Shown in pieces: positions 22,452-33,444 of a stretch of DNA of 64,000 nt. Below the pieces are notes generated by a model. That model saw nothing but the letters and a program-made list of their open reading frames with translations. It did not search any database and had not been told where the DNA came from. How positions within the stretch are numbered: position 1 is the stretch's first letter; each line of letters opens with the position of its first letter. The position numbers and the translations under genes are program-made. The stretch comes from Bedellia somnulentella (lineage: Eukaryota; Arthropoda; Insecta; Lepidoptera; Bedelliidae). Location of the stretch: NCBI GenBank assembly GCA_963576735.1, contig OY755177.1, positions 12,090,001-12,154,000 of the forward strand, given 5' to 3'.

Positions 22452-22807
22452 ACATAACATAACATAAACGTTCACGCCGAATATCCCCGAAGGGGTTGGC
22501 AGAGGTACTAATACTTCTGAACATCACGTGACTTTGTCACCTGGTGTCCAGAGTACCCACGTTTTGCATAGACAGTGTACTCACGTGATAGGGGGCAGGC
22601 CTATCGCCGTTTTGTACGAATACACTGTCACATGACAACTCAGCCATGTGGGTTTCCTCACGATGTTTTCCCTCACCGTTAACAACCATGATAAATTAAC
22701 CACACATATGTCTTTAGAAAAGACAAATTGGTGTAGGCCCGACCCAGGATTTGAACACTAGTCGTTTGCACGATAACCGAGTGTTCTACTCTGCTATCAC
22801 GTTTGTT
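22452..22807 (-). repeat. SINE-B, near full length
   Basis: Minus-strand copy from the CATAACATAAACGTTCACGC tail complement to the tRNA-like head near 22800. ATTTTATAAGT lies on both sides (about 22441 and 22811), a target duplication of at least 11 bp. A few bases of the A-box are altered. Confidence 0.9.
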
Positions 22808-22881
22808 TTATTTTATAAGTGAATATGAATAATACAAACTGAACTACGGCCTCAAGAATATTTAGTTATAAAGTTACGTAA

Positions 22882-23052
22882 CAACCGTGATAGCTCAGTA
22901 GGACCACCCGCTTAGCATACACAGTGGCGTAGCTTCAAATTTTGAGTCAGGCCTACACCGATGTGTCTTTTTTAAAATGTCCTACGGTGGGGAAAACAAA
23001 CTTAGATGCCTAAGTTAGGCTTAGTCATTCAGGTGAGTGTATTTGTAAGAAA
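22882..23052 (+). repeat. SINE-B, older head copy
   Basis: GTGATAGCTCAGTAGGA and GGCCTACACCGATGTGTC match the SINE-B 5' half. The 3' half is missing. Confidence 0.6.
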
Positions 23053-23573
23053 ATATTTATACATAATTGTCCCATATTTAACTAACAGATTTGGGAGTGG
23101 CAAACAATCGAAGGCGCCAACCATAATTAATTTACCTAGTGAATGCAAAGAAAAACTATGAAAATCTTAAGCAAAGTCAAACTCAAGTATTATAAAAATA
23201 TATTTTAGGTATCTTTTCGATTAATTAAGAAATTTCAATCGTCAAAAAGCTTTGCTATTTCCAATGCCTCATTTCAAAAGGTCTTTTGAAATTGAAAGCA
23301 ATTAACTATGTAGATGAAGGTATGATAAAAATGCCAAAAAGGCAGGTATCAATTCTGTTGTTCAACGATCCTGAAAATTCCTTTTCCTCCTAATGCGTGG
23401 CCGGGGCACTTTAATTAATTAATTTTATTCTATGGAGCTATTTATTTGGCCTGGCTTTAGCGTTGCATAACGATGACCCGTAATACCGCATAATAGGTTT
23501 CCAAATTGAGTTTTCCAATCATTATTACCAATATATTAGTGGTTAGTTACTGGACTCTATTTGTAGTACTGAT
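23053..23573. other. No recognised feature
   Basis: AT-rich spacer, nothing supported. Confidence 0.35.
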
Positions 23574-23587
23574 TGATTTTGAATTTG

Positions 23588-23821
23588 TAGTGCTGCCCCA
23601 TTTCTTTCGGTGGGTGTACGTAAGAGGCGACTTACGGTATTGGGGCTTTTAAGAGATTTTTGGGCGATGCGGTTGGAGACCCATCACCAACAACCTTTAT
23701 TTTTACCATCTTTTCCCCACTCTACTTTCCAAAAGTGGCCGAGGAACCTCTAGTTCCTCAGCTCTGGCTACCCCTTGTAGGGATTTACAGCCGTGAGTAT
23801 ATGTATGTATATGTATGTATG
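23588..23821 (+). repeat. SINE-A, slightly 5' truncated
   Basis: It lacks about 25 bp of the head and starts GCTGCCCCATTTC. GATTTTGAATTTGT lies immediately upstream (23574-23587) and again right after the tail, giving a 14-bp target duplication. Both features support insertion by target-primed reverse transcription. Confidence 0.9.
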
Positions 23822-24649
23822 ATTTTGAATTTGTCATATTAATAATTAAGTTGTTTTAAAATGATCAAGTATAACATAGACCTAATTTTGGTTCAATAGT
23901 TTTAAACATATAAATCTAACTATGTTTTGCTTAGTGCCAAAAAGTTTCTTTTCATCATATTGTCGTAATAAAACACCTACTAAAGCGACAGTTTATTCAA
24001 ATTAAAATTAGTTAAACTTAACGTTAAAAAATAAAAGTTTTTTCTTATTAAGTTTTAGCTTGTATAATAGTATATTACTAACAGCCGGTTTCACATCTGA
24101 GCATTCTAGCTCTAATCAGTTGAGTTTTTATCAAACTCTAAGTAAGTACTTAAGTTTAAGGTGTTTCACAGAACAAACACTGCTCGCTGCTATAATGTGA
24201 TCAACAAAGCATTTAGTTAAGATTTTAATCAAAATCTATGAACGTTTCAATTTACCTACGAAAACCGGTAATACCGATGAAGTTATATTTCATTAATTAT
24301 ATTTTATATTAATAAGCAAATTGTATCTACAAATTTGATTCAATAATATTTCATTAGTAGTTACATTTATTACGAGGTTTTGAGACCATTTAATTAAATA
24401 AAAAATAGAAATAAACAAACAATAAAACTGGGCAACGGAACGTACATACACCAAACCATTATTGTTATCAAACGTCAATCAAAATTATAATGAAAATGAA
24501 ATTTAAGCTTGTTTTGTTCGGTATCGGTAGTTCCTAATTGTAATCTGTGGGTAGTTCTTGCTTGCTGTAAATGAGGAAAGATAGTTACGGAGTTACGTGT
24601 AATCTTTCGTGGTTAATTAATTAAGTAACACCGAGCAGGGGGACTAGAC

Positions 24650-26074
24650 ATGGAAAAAGAATTAAAAAAAGGTCTCCCAACTACACCCTCGAGGAGAAAG
24701 AAAATCTCCTCTCAATCGCAGCAAAGTGAGTACTTGTTAGCTTTTTCACTTTTCCATTATTTTAAGACAAATAAGTTCTTCGTTCTGTTGGAACTAGAAC
24801 CTTCTATGTATGACTTAAATATATTTTTATCTTATAAACTTTTTGGTTTGGATGGTGAGTCAGGGTTCATGTTACAGATACAATGGTGTCATTGAGTGCA
24901 AAAAGACTGGGGCATATTTAATTCATAGAAAGAAGGAATCCTGGACATCTATTACAAAACAATATAATAGCGTGAGCACGTCGGGACCACGGTGAGAATG
25001 TGAGTTAGAAAATTATGATTATTATATTAGAATATCAGTAAATAATTATTTAAATACTTCCGTAACTTAAATATTCAGTAATAAAATGCGTATTCCGGCT
25101 GTTATAAAAATATTTAGTTAGTTTTTATAGTTTATTGACTGACATCATTGACACCTTCAATCTTTTGCTGTTTTTGTAACTGGACAATGCGAAGCGAATT
25201 AAATTAACAAATGATATTAAATAAATTATTGATTGTAAATGAATTAATATTTATTTTCAGGAACAAAAGTATATCAATGAGATATTGATAGAACACAATT
25301 CTCAATCAGTTGATGAGGTCAATGAAAATGTAAGTTAAACTTTTTATTTTATACATACATATACTCACGGCTATAAATCCCTAAAAGGGGTAGCCAGAGC
25401 TAAGGAATTAGAAATTCCTCAGCCACTTTTGGAAATTGCGTGGGGAATTGATGGTGAAATAAAGGTTCTTGGTGATGGGTCTTCAACTGCATCGCCCAAA
25501 AATCCCTTTTAAGCCCCAAAACCGTTAGTCGCCTCATACATACACCCACAGGAAGAAATGGGGTAGTATTATTCAAAGCCAACACTACACAGCTAATTAA
25601 TTTATTTATTTTATGCATAAACTATAACAGAATATTAAGTGCATTTTTACCAAACTGAACACTGTAGGGTTATGATTTTAGAGTGTAGGTTGTATGTGTA
25701 TGTATATTTCTTGGTGGCGACACCCATTGTCCCATTTCACAAAAGAGTGTCTTGATTGCAAGAGTGACAATATACATTATTTTCTGGAATTCCTCTCATA
25801 ATTACTGTTCAATTAAGGGAAGGAAAATTGAGTTTTCATGCACAAAAAAGTCTAATAATTCCTCTCATAACGCATGAATATAAAACATTTAAAAATGTGG
25901 GAAAATGGTCTCTTTTCTCTTTAGGTTTTAAAATTAATATTAACTATTACGCTTGATTTACAGATAGCTATGGAAAACAACAAAGATGTAATCATAATCA
26001 AGGAATCGAATGAAGAGTTTGAAACAGATTCTATTACATATGAAAATAAAATTAAAGACCTGAAGAAAAAATGA
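24650..26074 (+). pseudogene. Harbinger Myb/SANT-like protein gene, spliced and frameshifted
   Basis: Exons readable by splice sites are about 24650-24725 (donor GTGAGT), 24878-24991 (acceptor TTACAG, donor GTGAGA), 25261-25329 (TTTTCAG, GTAAGT) and 25964-26074 (TTACAG, stop TGA). Exons 1 and 2 join to RSPNYTLEEKENLLSIAAK followed by YNGVIECKKTGAYL and WTSITKQYNSVS, the first part of a Myb/SANT-like domain. The frame of this domain is one base off the apparent ATG at 24650, consistent with loss of one A from a homopolymer at 24664-24670. Exons 2 and 3 are also out of phase, and the last part of the domain is not visible, so an exon has probably been lost. In Harbinger elements this protein binds the ends and helps bring the transposase to DNA. 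Confidence 0.75.
25351..25595 (-). repeat. SINE-A inside an intron of the Harbinger gene
   Basis: A full-length minus-strand copy between exons 3 and 4 of the SANT-like gene. A TTTATTTTAT sequence flanks both ends, a likely target duplication. Confidence 0.88.
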
Positions 26075-26190
26075 TATAGATATAGATTATAATTAAACTT
26101 GGTTGTTGTTAAATAATTTTATGTACCTATTTTAATAAAACAAAAAGAAATCGGATCATTTTTTTATTTTCATATAAGTTGCATCAAAGT

Positions 26191-26446
26191 TTGCCGTGTA
26201 GTGCCGGCTTAGAATGTCGCTACCCCTTTCTACCCACGGGTGTCGTAAGAGGCGACTAAGGGTAGCGGGGCTTTTTATTGGATTTTTGGGCGATGCGGTT
26301 GGAGACCCATCACCAAAAACCTTTATTTTACCGCCTTTTCCCCACTCAACTTCCAAAAGTGGCTGAGGAATTTATAATTCCTTGGCTCTGGCTACCCCTT
26401 CTAGGGAATTATAGCCGTGAGTATATGTATGTATATGTATGTATGT
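26191..26446 (+). repeat. SINE-A, variant subfamily
   Basis: A full-length copy with differences from the common form: CCCACGGGTGTCGTAAGAGG in place of the GTGGGTGTACGTAAG stretch, and AAGGGTAGCGGGG near the middle. GTTGCATCAAA is present before the head and after the tail, so a target duplication of about 11 bp is visible. Confidence 0.9.
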
Positions 26447-26548
26447 TGCATCAAAATACAAATAAACAATTGCTCAGAAATGATTGCTGAACATTGAATA
26501 GAAAATGCTTTATTATTAACCTTAAATTATTTTTACGTTTTTTTATAC

Positions 26549-26614
26549 TTATAATTCCTTGGCTCTGGCTACCCCTTCTAGGGAATTATAGCCGTAAGTG
26601 TATGTATGTATGTA
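26549..26614 (+). repeat. SINE-A 3' end fragment
   Basis: Only the last 65 bp (CTTGGCTCTGGCTACCCC, TATAGCCGTAAGTG, TATG tail). It is nearly identical to the end of the neighbouring copy at 26191, pointing to severe 5' truncation or local duplication. Confidence 0.8.
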
Positions 26615-26616
26615 GT

Positions 26617-27258
26617 TTACAATATATTGGTTTCGGTGTTTACCACAATAGCCCTTTCTCTTTTTTTACTTTTTTTCCTTAAATTTGCATCGCATAATGC
26701 TTGCACATTAACTGAAAAAAAGCCTTTTCGATTCCGGTAAAGCTCAGCCCTATTACCACCTGGGGAATTTATTTTGACATGGGTACAATCAACAGCTGCA
26801 ATAACTCTAGGGAATATAGCTATGTCGTGAAATCTTGAAGCCACTGTAGGACGCTGCTCTTGAGTTGGCATATAAATAAATTCTGGTCTCAATAGTGCTA
26901 TTGCTGTTGTGACCCTATCCGTGACTCGGCACACGGTAGCTTTGCTGACATTTGCAGTATCCCCAATGGCAGCTTGGAAGCTCCCAGTTGCATAGAACCG
27001 CAGTGTTATTAACAGTTGGAGCAATGGTGATAAACAATCACTCCGTTGCGTTCTAGCTGGTGGGATCCTTCGTTACACTTTCCTAAAGATGCTGCGCACC
27101 GATTCTTTAGTGAACCTGAAACGTTCTTTAAATTGGTTTTCACAGAGCGTTTCAAAGAAATTTGGCCGGATCCTAGGAACTCCTCGGCGACGGCGTATTT
27201 GCCTCTGAGGTATCTGCTGTGGTTCCTCTAGTGAAGATAACGATGTATCCGTAGACAT
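26617..27258 (-). pseudogene. HARBI1-like: HARBI1-type DDE transposase, broken
   Basis: The minus strand encodes MSTDTSLSSLEEPQQ, then RFTKESVRSIFRKV, an in-frame stop at 27073-27075, and then in the same frame an uninterrupted block with LLITLRFYATGSFQ, ATVCRVTDRV and the first catalytic aspartate in AAVDCTHVKI, followed by FFSVNVQALCDANL. After DANL the similarity to HARBI1 ends in a short unrelated tail and a stop, so the other two catalytic acidic residues are missing. Harbinger transposases normally have about 350 residues; about 210 remain. The protein would have cut and joined element ends. This copy is non-functional. Confidence 0.85.
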
Positions 27259-27490
27259 ACATACATACATATACTCACGGCTATAAAGAGCTTTGGAATG
27301 AAAAATTCCTCAGCCACTTTTGGAAGTTGATTGGGGAAAAGATGGTAATAATAAATGTTTTTAGTGACGGGTCTCCAACCACATCGCCCAAAAATCACTT
27401 AATAAGCCCCTATACCCTTAGTCGCCTCTTACGATCACCCACGGGTAAAAATGGGGTAGTGTTATTCTAAGCCGACACTACACGGCTAGT
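27259..27490 (-). repeat. SINE-A at the transposase start codon, with 14-bp duplication
   Basis: GTATCCGTAGACAT occurs at 27245-27258 and 27495-27508. Its complement begins with ATG, the presumed transposase start, so the insertion duplicated the first codons. This copy belongs to the variant with ACGATCACCCACGGG, also seen at 45761. Confidence 0.92.
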
Positions 27491-27844
27491 AGTAGTATCC
27501 GTAGACATCTTCAGAATATTGTCGAAAACAATGTGTTTATCGTATAATATTTCACAATTACAAATTGAGAAATAAAGTTTAAGAAGCCGAATTCGACAAC
27601 TTAACTGTCACTCACTCAAATCTGCGATGATGACTGTTTGAGTATTGTCAAACGAGTTCAGAAACGCAAATTTCGATATTTAGGTCAGTTTTTTGACTGA
27701 TGCGCAAAATTTTGATCATTTAATCAAAACTTGATTAAATTACAATATTTCATCAAATCAGAAACGTAATTTTGGTAAGTACGTACTTAAATACGATTTG
27801 AGATGCTTTTATCGTCGAATTCTCAGATGTGAAACCGGCCGTAA

Positions 27845-28587
27845 GTGAGAGAAGATTATCCATTTACTTACTTGTATGTATTGCTATTTGTGTTTAAAGA
27901 GAGAAGTGAAGAAAATGCGAATACCTCATTTGTACAGCACCCAATGGAGCTTAGAAATAAGTAAGTATTAATTTTACAGCAAAACATCTTTAGATCTAAT
28001 AAACATAGATCCATGATCACTGACCTTCAGTTTTTTAACATACCTAAGATTAAACATAAATAAGCAAGAAATTAGAAATTTCTAGTATATGCCATTTAAG
28101 TTATGAATTGACAGCACCAAGAAATTAAGGAATGATATTTGTGCAATGGGTATCTTAATAGTTGAAGAAGCAAACGCTAAAGAGACGTGCAAACGTCGAA
28201 CGAAATAAAGGAGATACGTTTATGGGCCGCGTTCTGAATCACCTTTGCGCTCGTTTGCCGTCTACGGCTGTAATGGCCCATTCTATACGTGTTTCCAATA
28301 ACGACACGTCACTGAACATACACCAGTTTTAACAGTACAAGCTATCCATGTCCCAAACTTATACATATAATATTAGGTGTAGATATAGTATGTTGTTTTA
28401 TTCTTGAATACATATATTCTAGCCGTCTCGAGCAAAACATAGTTTGATTCTCATCAAGGTGATGCTAAATTAGAAATCAATGAGATGCTGACTATATGCA
28501 AAAACAATATACGTTTTACAAGTAAGATACCATGATAAGATAATGCAGTCAATTGAGGTCGGTGCTGCCATACCAAATTTACCAAAT
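27845..28587. other. No recognised feature
   Basis: Right flank of the Harbinger element; AT-rich sequence with no supported gene. Confidence 0.35.
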
Positions 28588-28702
28588 TTATCCAACCACA
28601 TCGCCCAAAAGCCACCTAAAAAGCCCCATACCGTTAGGCACCACCTACAACACCCGCAGGTAGTAAGGGGCAGTAACATTCGAAGCCGGCACTGCACACC
28701 AA
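28588..28702 (-). repeat. SINE-A, 5' half, degenerate
   Basis: CCACATCGCCCAAAAG, AAAAAGCCCCATACCGTTAG and a GGCACTGCACA head complement match SINE-A. The 3' half is missing, which is unusual for a retroposon and implies later deletion. Confidence 0.65.
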
Positions 28703-29365
28703 TATTAATATCAGTATAAACTCCTTAATAAGAATAACATTTAAGCTGAATCTGTAACATCCGAAGCATTGCAATTTAACGCCTGAAACCGCAAACTAAA
28801 TAAATAAATTGTGCTAACATAACATGACCGATACACGTAATGTAACAAACAAAGATTAATGTTAGAAGTTGGCTGCAAATATGTGCGGGTATGAAGGTTT
28901 CTGACAAAATAATAAATAATGGTTCCCCGAACGTGTAGTTGAATGAAGTGTCGAATAAGGACAAATGTGAGAGAGGGGAGTCGCGCTGTGGAATGTGTCC
29001 CGCAGGAAACCAACTACGTTACGAAGCGGTGATGTAAAAGAATGGTCGAACGTTAATGTGATATACGATACTTGTTTTGTCGCGGCGCGCTTACTACTTT
29101 AGGGAGATCAAAAGTTTACATTAATTACATATTAGCATTGTTTGTAAGATTATATTTGAATAACACAGAAGATTGGAAGGGAACTACTTATTTAGTAAGC
29201 TTTAAGTTTTAATATGTTTTGTGATTCCCGTATAGTAGACATGAGTAAGATTTAAAATAGTGCTAACGCATACCTTATTTGTAAAGTTTACAAGGCGTAA
29301 TAACCAAGATGATATACCTTTTTTTTTTATTCAGCACGAATAATTTGTTTAAGTAATGCAAAACT
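28703..29365. other. No recognised feature
   Basis: A 90-codon minus-strand frame at 28741-29013 shows no known domain. A small GC-rich patch at about 28970-29100 has no assigned role. Confidence 0.3.
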
Positions 29366-29478
29366 TCTTTTTACCATCTTGTCCCCTATCAACTTCCAAG
29401 TGTGGCCGAGGAGTTTCTAGCTCTGAAGCTCTGGCTACCCGTTTTTGCGATTTGTGATCTTGAGTATATGTGTGTAAG
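29366..29478 (+). repeat. SINE-A, degenerate 3' half
   Basis: TTTTTACCATCTTGTCCCC, AAGCTCTGGCTACCC and GAGTATATGTGTG follow SINE-A order. Confidence 0.6.
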
Positions 29479-30217
29479 TAAACTGATACCTCAAAGCTAA
29501 GGAGGACTAAATGACAATTATAATTTACTCAGTGGAGAAAGTAAGGATGAGATAGACCGGAAGGGATAAGTAAAGATGATAAGTTTTAAAATTTTCTAGA
29601 TCTCTCACACATTCGTACAACACCAATCTTTATCGGCTTCACAAGATATATACAATAATATATGACTAGATTATTTTTTCTATCTTCATAAAAAACTACT
29701 GATGGATGTGTTGAACTTTGATGAGTTTAACACAGAACATAAATTTTTCACTTGTCTTTCTATTTATTTATCCATTCCATATTATCCACCATTCAAAAAA
29801 TATTTCGTTAATCTATGACCATTCTATGACATAAGGACATAACAAAATAAATGCAAAACTGAAACCAATTAAAGGTATTACTTAGTATTTTTTACATTCA
29901 AACGTCACTAAACTTCTAGGAGCAATAAATAAATCTTCTATAATGAAACCTAGAAATTAAAACCAATGACTCAAAGTCCTTACAAATTATTTTATTGCAA
30001 TTCTCGAGAAAATCAGATTACTTCGGTAAATTGCGTGATGCTTTGAGATCAATCTTATTCAGCAAACTGTGAAGCAAGTGACCCGCATAATGAAACGAGA
30101 GGCAGAGAACTTTATCAGAGCTCTTCTTGGAATTGCAATCCAGTTTCGTTAGCCATTCAACAAATAAAAATATTTCTTTTATTTCCTTTAAATGAAGATG
30201 AAAAGATGAGTTTCAAT
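29479..30217. other. No recognised feature
   Basis: AT-rich spacer, nothing supported. Confidence 0.35.
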
Positions 30218-30500
30218 CTTTTTGTTCATGAAAACCTCATGCGGGGATTATAACTAATAAATAAAGGAAAGAAAAATTTTGACACAGGCGGGAATCGAAC
30301 CCGCGACCTCGGGTATACGCCCTGACGCTCGGCCAATTGAGCTACCGTGTCAATGGCTGCCAGCGCGAAATTCTCCTAACCTTTATTTATTTTACACGTT
30401 TAAGTAGTGTTTGCGTTTCCTACCTCCGAATTTTTACTAATACCTGAGGTCGCGGGTTCATTTCCCGACTGTGTCAAAATTTTTCTTTCCTTTATTTATT
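30218..30500 (-). mobile_element. Palindromic tRNA-bearing element (FB family), second copy
   Basis: In minus orientation it has a shorter inverted arm (T-arm plus tail, at about 30446-30500), the core with GGAGGTAGGAAACGC, the complete tRNA-like unit (30281-30351) and the outer end TCATGAAAACCTCATGCGGG. The same plan is seen at 9774-10082, although the short arm here is more diverged. Confidence 0.65.
30281..30351 (-). tRNA. tRNA-like unit of the FB element
   Basis: 71 nt with acceptor, D, anticodon and T stems all pairable apart from one mismatch in the anticodon stem. A-box TAGCTCAATTGG and B-box GGTTCGATTCC are present. The anticodon loop is the same as in the copy at 9953 and lacks T33, so a functional tRNA is unlikely. 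Confidence 0.45.
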
Positions 30501-30627
30501 ATGAAAACATTAGTTTACCAGTTTCAGCAACAATTCAGCAGATGTAGTTTAAAATATAATAGTTTTTATCCTTCTGGATATAAGCTATCTAAGTGTGCTA
30601 AGGTTTGCCTCCTCCATCTGTCAAATT

Positions 30628-30816
30628 ATACATACATACATATGCTCATGGCCATAGATCCCAAAAAGGAGGGACAAGATAGTAGAAATAAAGTATCGTT
30701 GGTAATAGGTCTCCACCCGCATCGCTTAAAAACCATTTTAAAAAGCCCCATACTCTTAGCCGCCTCTTGAAAAACTCATGGGTAGAAAGAGGTAGAGACA
30801 TTCTAAGCCCCCACTA
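30628..30816 (-). repeat. SINE-A, interrupted near its 5' end
   Basis: A diverged minus-strand copy from the CATACATATGCTCATGG tail complement to CCCCCACTA. The last bases of its head (CACA) resume at 32526, after the inserted element. Confidence 0.75.
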
Positions 30817-32523
30817 CCCAAGAAACACGTCGAAGCCGCATATCAGCCAAATCAAGGCATTGCTGTATCCTTTAAGCATTTTGAACTGGTTGTGTAAAAG
30901 GCATATATACGGCTATACGGCTACTATACGGCTTATTTGGGCACAAATTTTACGGCTTTAGAACGTATATTGGCATTTGCATGAGTTAATTACGGCTAAC
31001 GGCCGTAAAAAAACATTATATTGGACAATGAAAAGGCGAACGGCCGTAAAAGAGCATTTTTTGCTTCAAACAACATGCCAGAGGCCGCAAAAAAGCACTG
31101 CTGTTGTCAAAATACGGGCCAACGGCATTAGAAAAGACTCATAATGGTCATTCAAAGGGCCAATAGCATTGTATCTGTCAAATATACGGCCAACGGCATG
31201 AAACTATTTTTACAGTGTCATTGCAAAATTATCTCTAACACCACGGCAAAGGTGATATTATCAATTAAACGTGATTCATTTATGTCAATGGATGAACGAC
31301 GATGGCCGTGAGAGTGAAGTGACTTGACAACCATATTAATTTTATAAAAATATAAATTATAAAGTGTTAGTATTAGTTTAACTATAATTCTGTGCTTAAA
31401 TTACTGCGCTTTGATTTTTACTGTGAATGTCTGTATAGTTTCCATTGAAAATTTTCACGCGCCTTCGATTTATGGTAGTTTTTGAGGAAAAAATGTGTGA
31501 AATGATAAAATAATTGTACATTCCGAGCATAATTTGAGTTTTGTTGGCTTATTATTAGTAGTTATAGTTGTTTGAGGAGTTTAAATTTAAGTGCCAGCAT
31601 AACACAAAGGATTATTTCTCTTAGAGGAAATAGATAAGAATGTTGATCTTTATGCATAATAAAATATTAACGAAATGGTGCCACCATTATTACAATTTGG
31701 AGATCCTTGAAGTTGAAACAAAAACCCTCGTTTTTCAAATAATATGTGATATGTGAATATTATAAAGGTATTAAAAAATATATACCTATGATTTATATGT
31801 TGTTGAATTCCTTTTTTCATACTATTTTTCTGTTAAAACTTTTTCCTTTTTTTTTTCTTTTCTTAATGGAAACTTTATATTTAGTAATATCCCTCTCCAA
31901 TCAGGGACCATTCATACTTTTTTTAGTTAGCACAAACAAATTTAAGTCAGATTTAAAAAAACATGATAGGTGACATCGTACGGAACCCTCTTCACGCGAA
32001 TCAACTCGCACTTGTCTCCATTTTTTAGAAATAATAAGATAACCTCAAATATTTTCCTTCTCATGGCTGCCTAATGGTTGACAAATGCATCAAAATGGAT
32101 GCAAATACGGCTTGAGGCCTTAAAATAAGCCAAGTATATCTGGTTGATTTGCTGTTAGCCGTTCAAACAACACACAGTTGACCTTTGAAATGCTTGCCGT
32201 AAATTGGCATCCTGTCGTGCTAATGTACGGCTTTACACATTTATTATGTATATCTTCATGAGTTTACGCGGCTTTTGGCATGATATTACGACAGATTAAT
32301 GCCACTATACGGCCAATGGCACTTGAATCCACTAAGAGCCGCAAAACTGGATTGAATTATTCCAATATCTGACCGCTATGCGGCTTTAGAGCGTTAGAAT
32401 GATTTTGGAGTGCCAATATAAAGCCTTAAGACGTTCGGCAAACTTATATACGAGCTTTTACGGGCTTTAAGCTCTGCATAGGTATAGAAAAAGATAGTTA
32501 GAGGGCTTTTCGTGTTACTTGGG
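30817..32523. mobile_element. 1.7-kb DNA element with TA duplication and ACGGC-rich ends
   Basis: The ends are CCCAAGAAACACG on the left and CCCAAGTAACACG on the right (complement). TA at 30815-30816 is repeated at 32524-32525. Removing the insert and one TA restores the SINE-A consensus CACTACACA, which fixes the boundaries. The outer 380-430 bp on each side are crowded with ACGGC/GCCGT words, often as CCAACGGCAT or TACGGC, while the middle 900 bp is AT-rich and lacks them. No transposase frame is visible. The TA target suggests Tc1/mariner-like or another TA-specific superfamily, but the ends match none that I know. Confidence 0.8.
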
Positions 32524-32529
32524 TACACA

Positions 32530-33105
32530 ACAAAAAAAAAATTTTACGAGTCTTAAAAAAATAATTTTACGTATTATATTTAAAATATTTCGAATTATTG
32601 ATTAACATTATGACGAAGTATTAGGCCAAAAACTCTGTTTTCATAAAATATCAACCTAGAAAGCTCCGAAAGTTAGAAATGAGATGAATTCCACAGTTTA
32701 TTGAAAAAGTCCGGTGATTTTAAGTGTTGTATTAAAAGTTTATCTGAAAAGAACAAATGCTTTTTGTTAAAGCGAAGGAATACGGAAAGGAAGCGAATCA
32801 ATTCTGTTCCAGAAAGTTTCCAATAAATCAAAGCTGTACTAAAGAACTTGATAAAGCAATGAATACGAGTGCTCGAGAGATCTGATTCCCAAGATATCCT
32901 TTAAACAGCTTTAGAATTAATTCAACCCGATGACAGATAGATAGCTGTACTTGTAACCGATGGAAAAAGCTTTACAGTTAGACTCTGATTTCACTAAGGA
33001 TTTTATTACAAGCTTGTAACGATGCTTGTAAACGATGTTGTTTACTATAACAAATAGGGCATCTGTAATATTTTGATTATTAAATGCATACTTACCAATA
33101 TTTAC
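32530..33105. other. AT-rich spacer, nothing supported
   Basis: The minus-strand frame 32917-33219 overlaps the exon-like unit described next, and the part below 33105 has no recognised similarity. Confidence 0.3.
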
Positions 33106-33275
33106 AATGAAATTATTCATATTCGTATATTCACACGATGTAATTAATAGATTTTCTCCAGCAAAACATGACATAATCGCTAATATTTCATTGTAGTTGT
33201 AGTTTTTCGACGCCGCCACATTAAGCCGGGGAAAGTAACACTTAGTTCCTCAAATTTCTTACCTTCAGCTTATAA
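33106..33275 (-). pseudogene. Exon-like unit A of a three-member degenerate repeat
   Basis: The minus strand reads AASKNYNYNEILAIMSCFAG and is preceded by AAGCTGAAGGTAAG. Units B (34400) and C (34581) encode the related NYNEIL..PCF.GDETANYI peptide. The unit is not recognised. Homology among three units with a preserved peptide suggests a decayed gene or a duplicated exon. Confidence 0.4.
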
Positions 33276-33282
33276 GCACTTA

Positions 33283-33420
33283 CGCCCGATTTCTAAATTG
33301 AGTATTCAAGCTGAGAACGACTTAAGTATCGTTTTGTCTCATTCAGTTGTAAAGATTTCAATGCCATAGAACAATACTTAAGTTGTTCTCATCTGGAATA
33401 CTCAATTCAGAAACCGGGCC
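33283..33420. mobile_element. 138-bp PIF/Harbinger-type MITE
   Basis: Ends are CGCCCGATTTCTAAATTGAG on the left and GGCCCGGTTTCTGAATTGAG on the right (complement), both continuing TATTC. TTA occurs at 33280-33282 and 33421-33423. The ends resemble those of the 3.76-kb Harbinger element at 24082, matching at 17 of 25 positions by my count, so a related transposase may have moved it. It lies within the sequence upstream of unit A; unit B lacks it. Confidence 0.8.
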
Positions 33421-33444
33421 TTAAAATACATCGCAGCTGTAATA

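Larger units (their letters stand above)
24082..27841. mobile_element. PIF/Harbinger transposon, complete ends, decayed coding
   Basis: Terminal inverted repeats are CAGCCGGTTTCACATCTGAG on the left and CGGCCGGTTTCACATCTGAG on the right (complement). They are flanked by TAA at 24079-24081 and 27842-27844, the 3-bp TWA duplication of this superfamily. The 3760-bp element holds the two genes expected: a Myb/SANT-like DNA-binding protein on + and a HARBI1-type DDE transposase on -. Both are damaged. Four SINE-A copies (25351, 26191, 26549, 27259) landed inside after integration, so the ancestral element was about 3.0 kb. Confidence 0.92.

Noticed and set aside
28741..29013. 90-codon minus-strand frame
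   Set aside because: No domain and an overlapping alternative frame; likely chance.
9953..30351. tRNA-like cloverleaves at 9953-10023 and 30281-30351 as working tRNA genes
   Set aside because: Both lack T33 in the anticodon loop, occur inside a repeated palindromic element, and would be tRNA-Tyr without the expected intron. Treated as repeat-associated.
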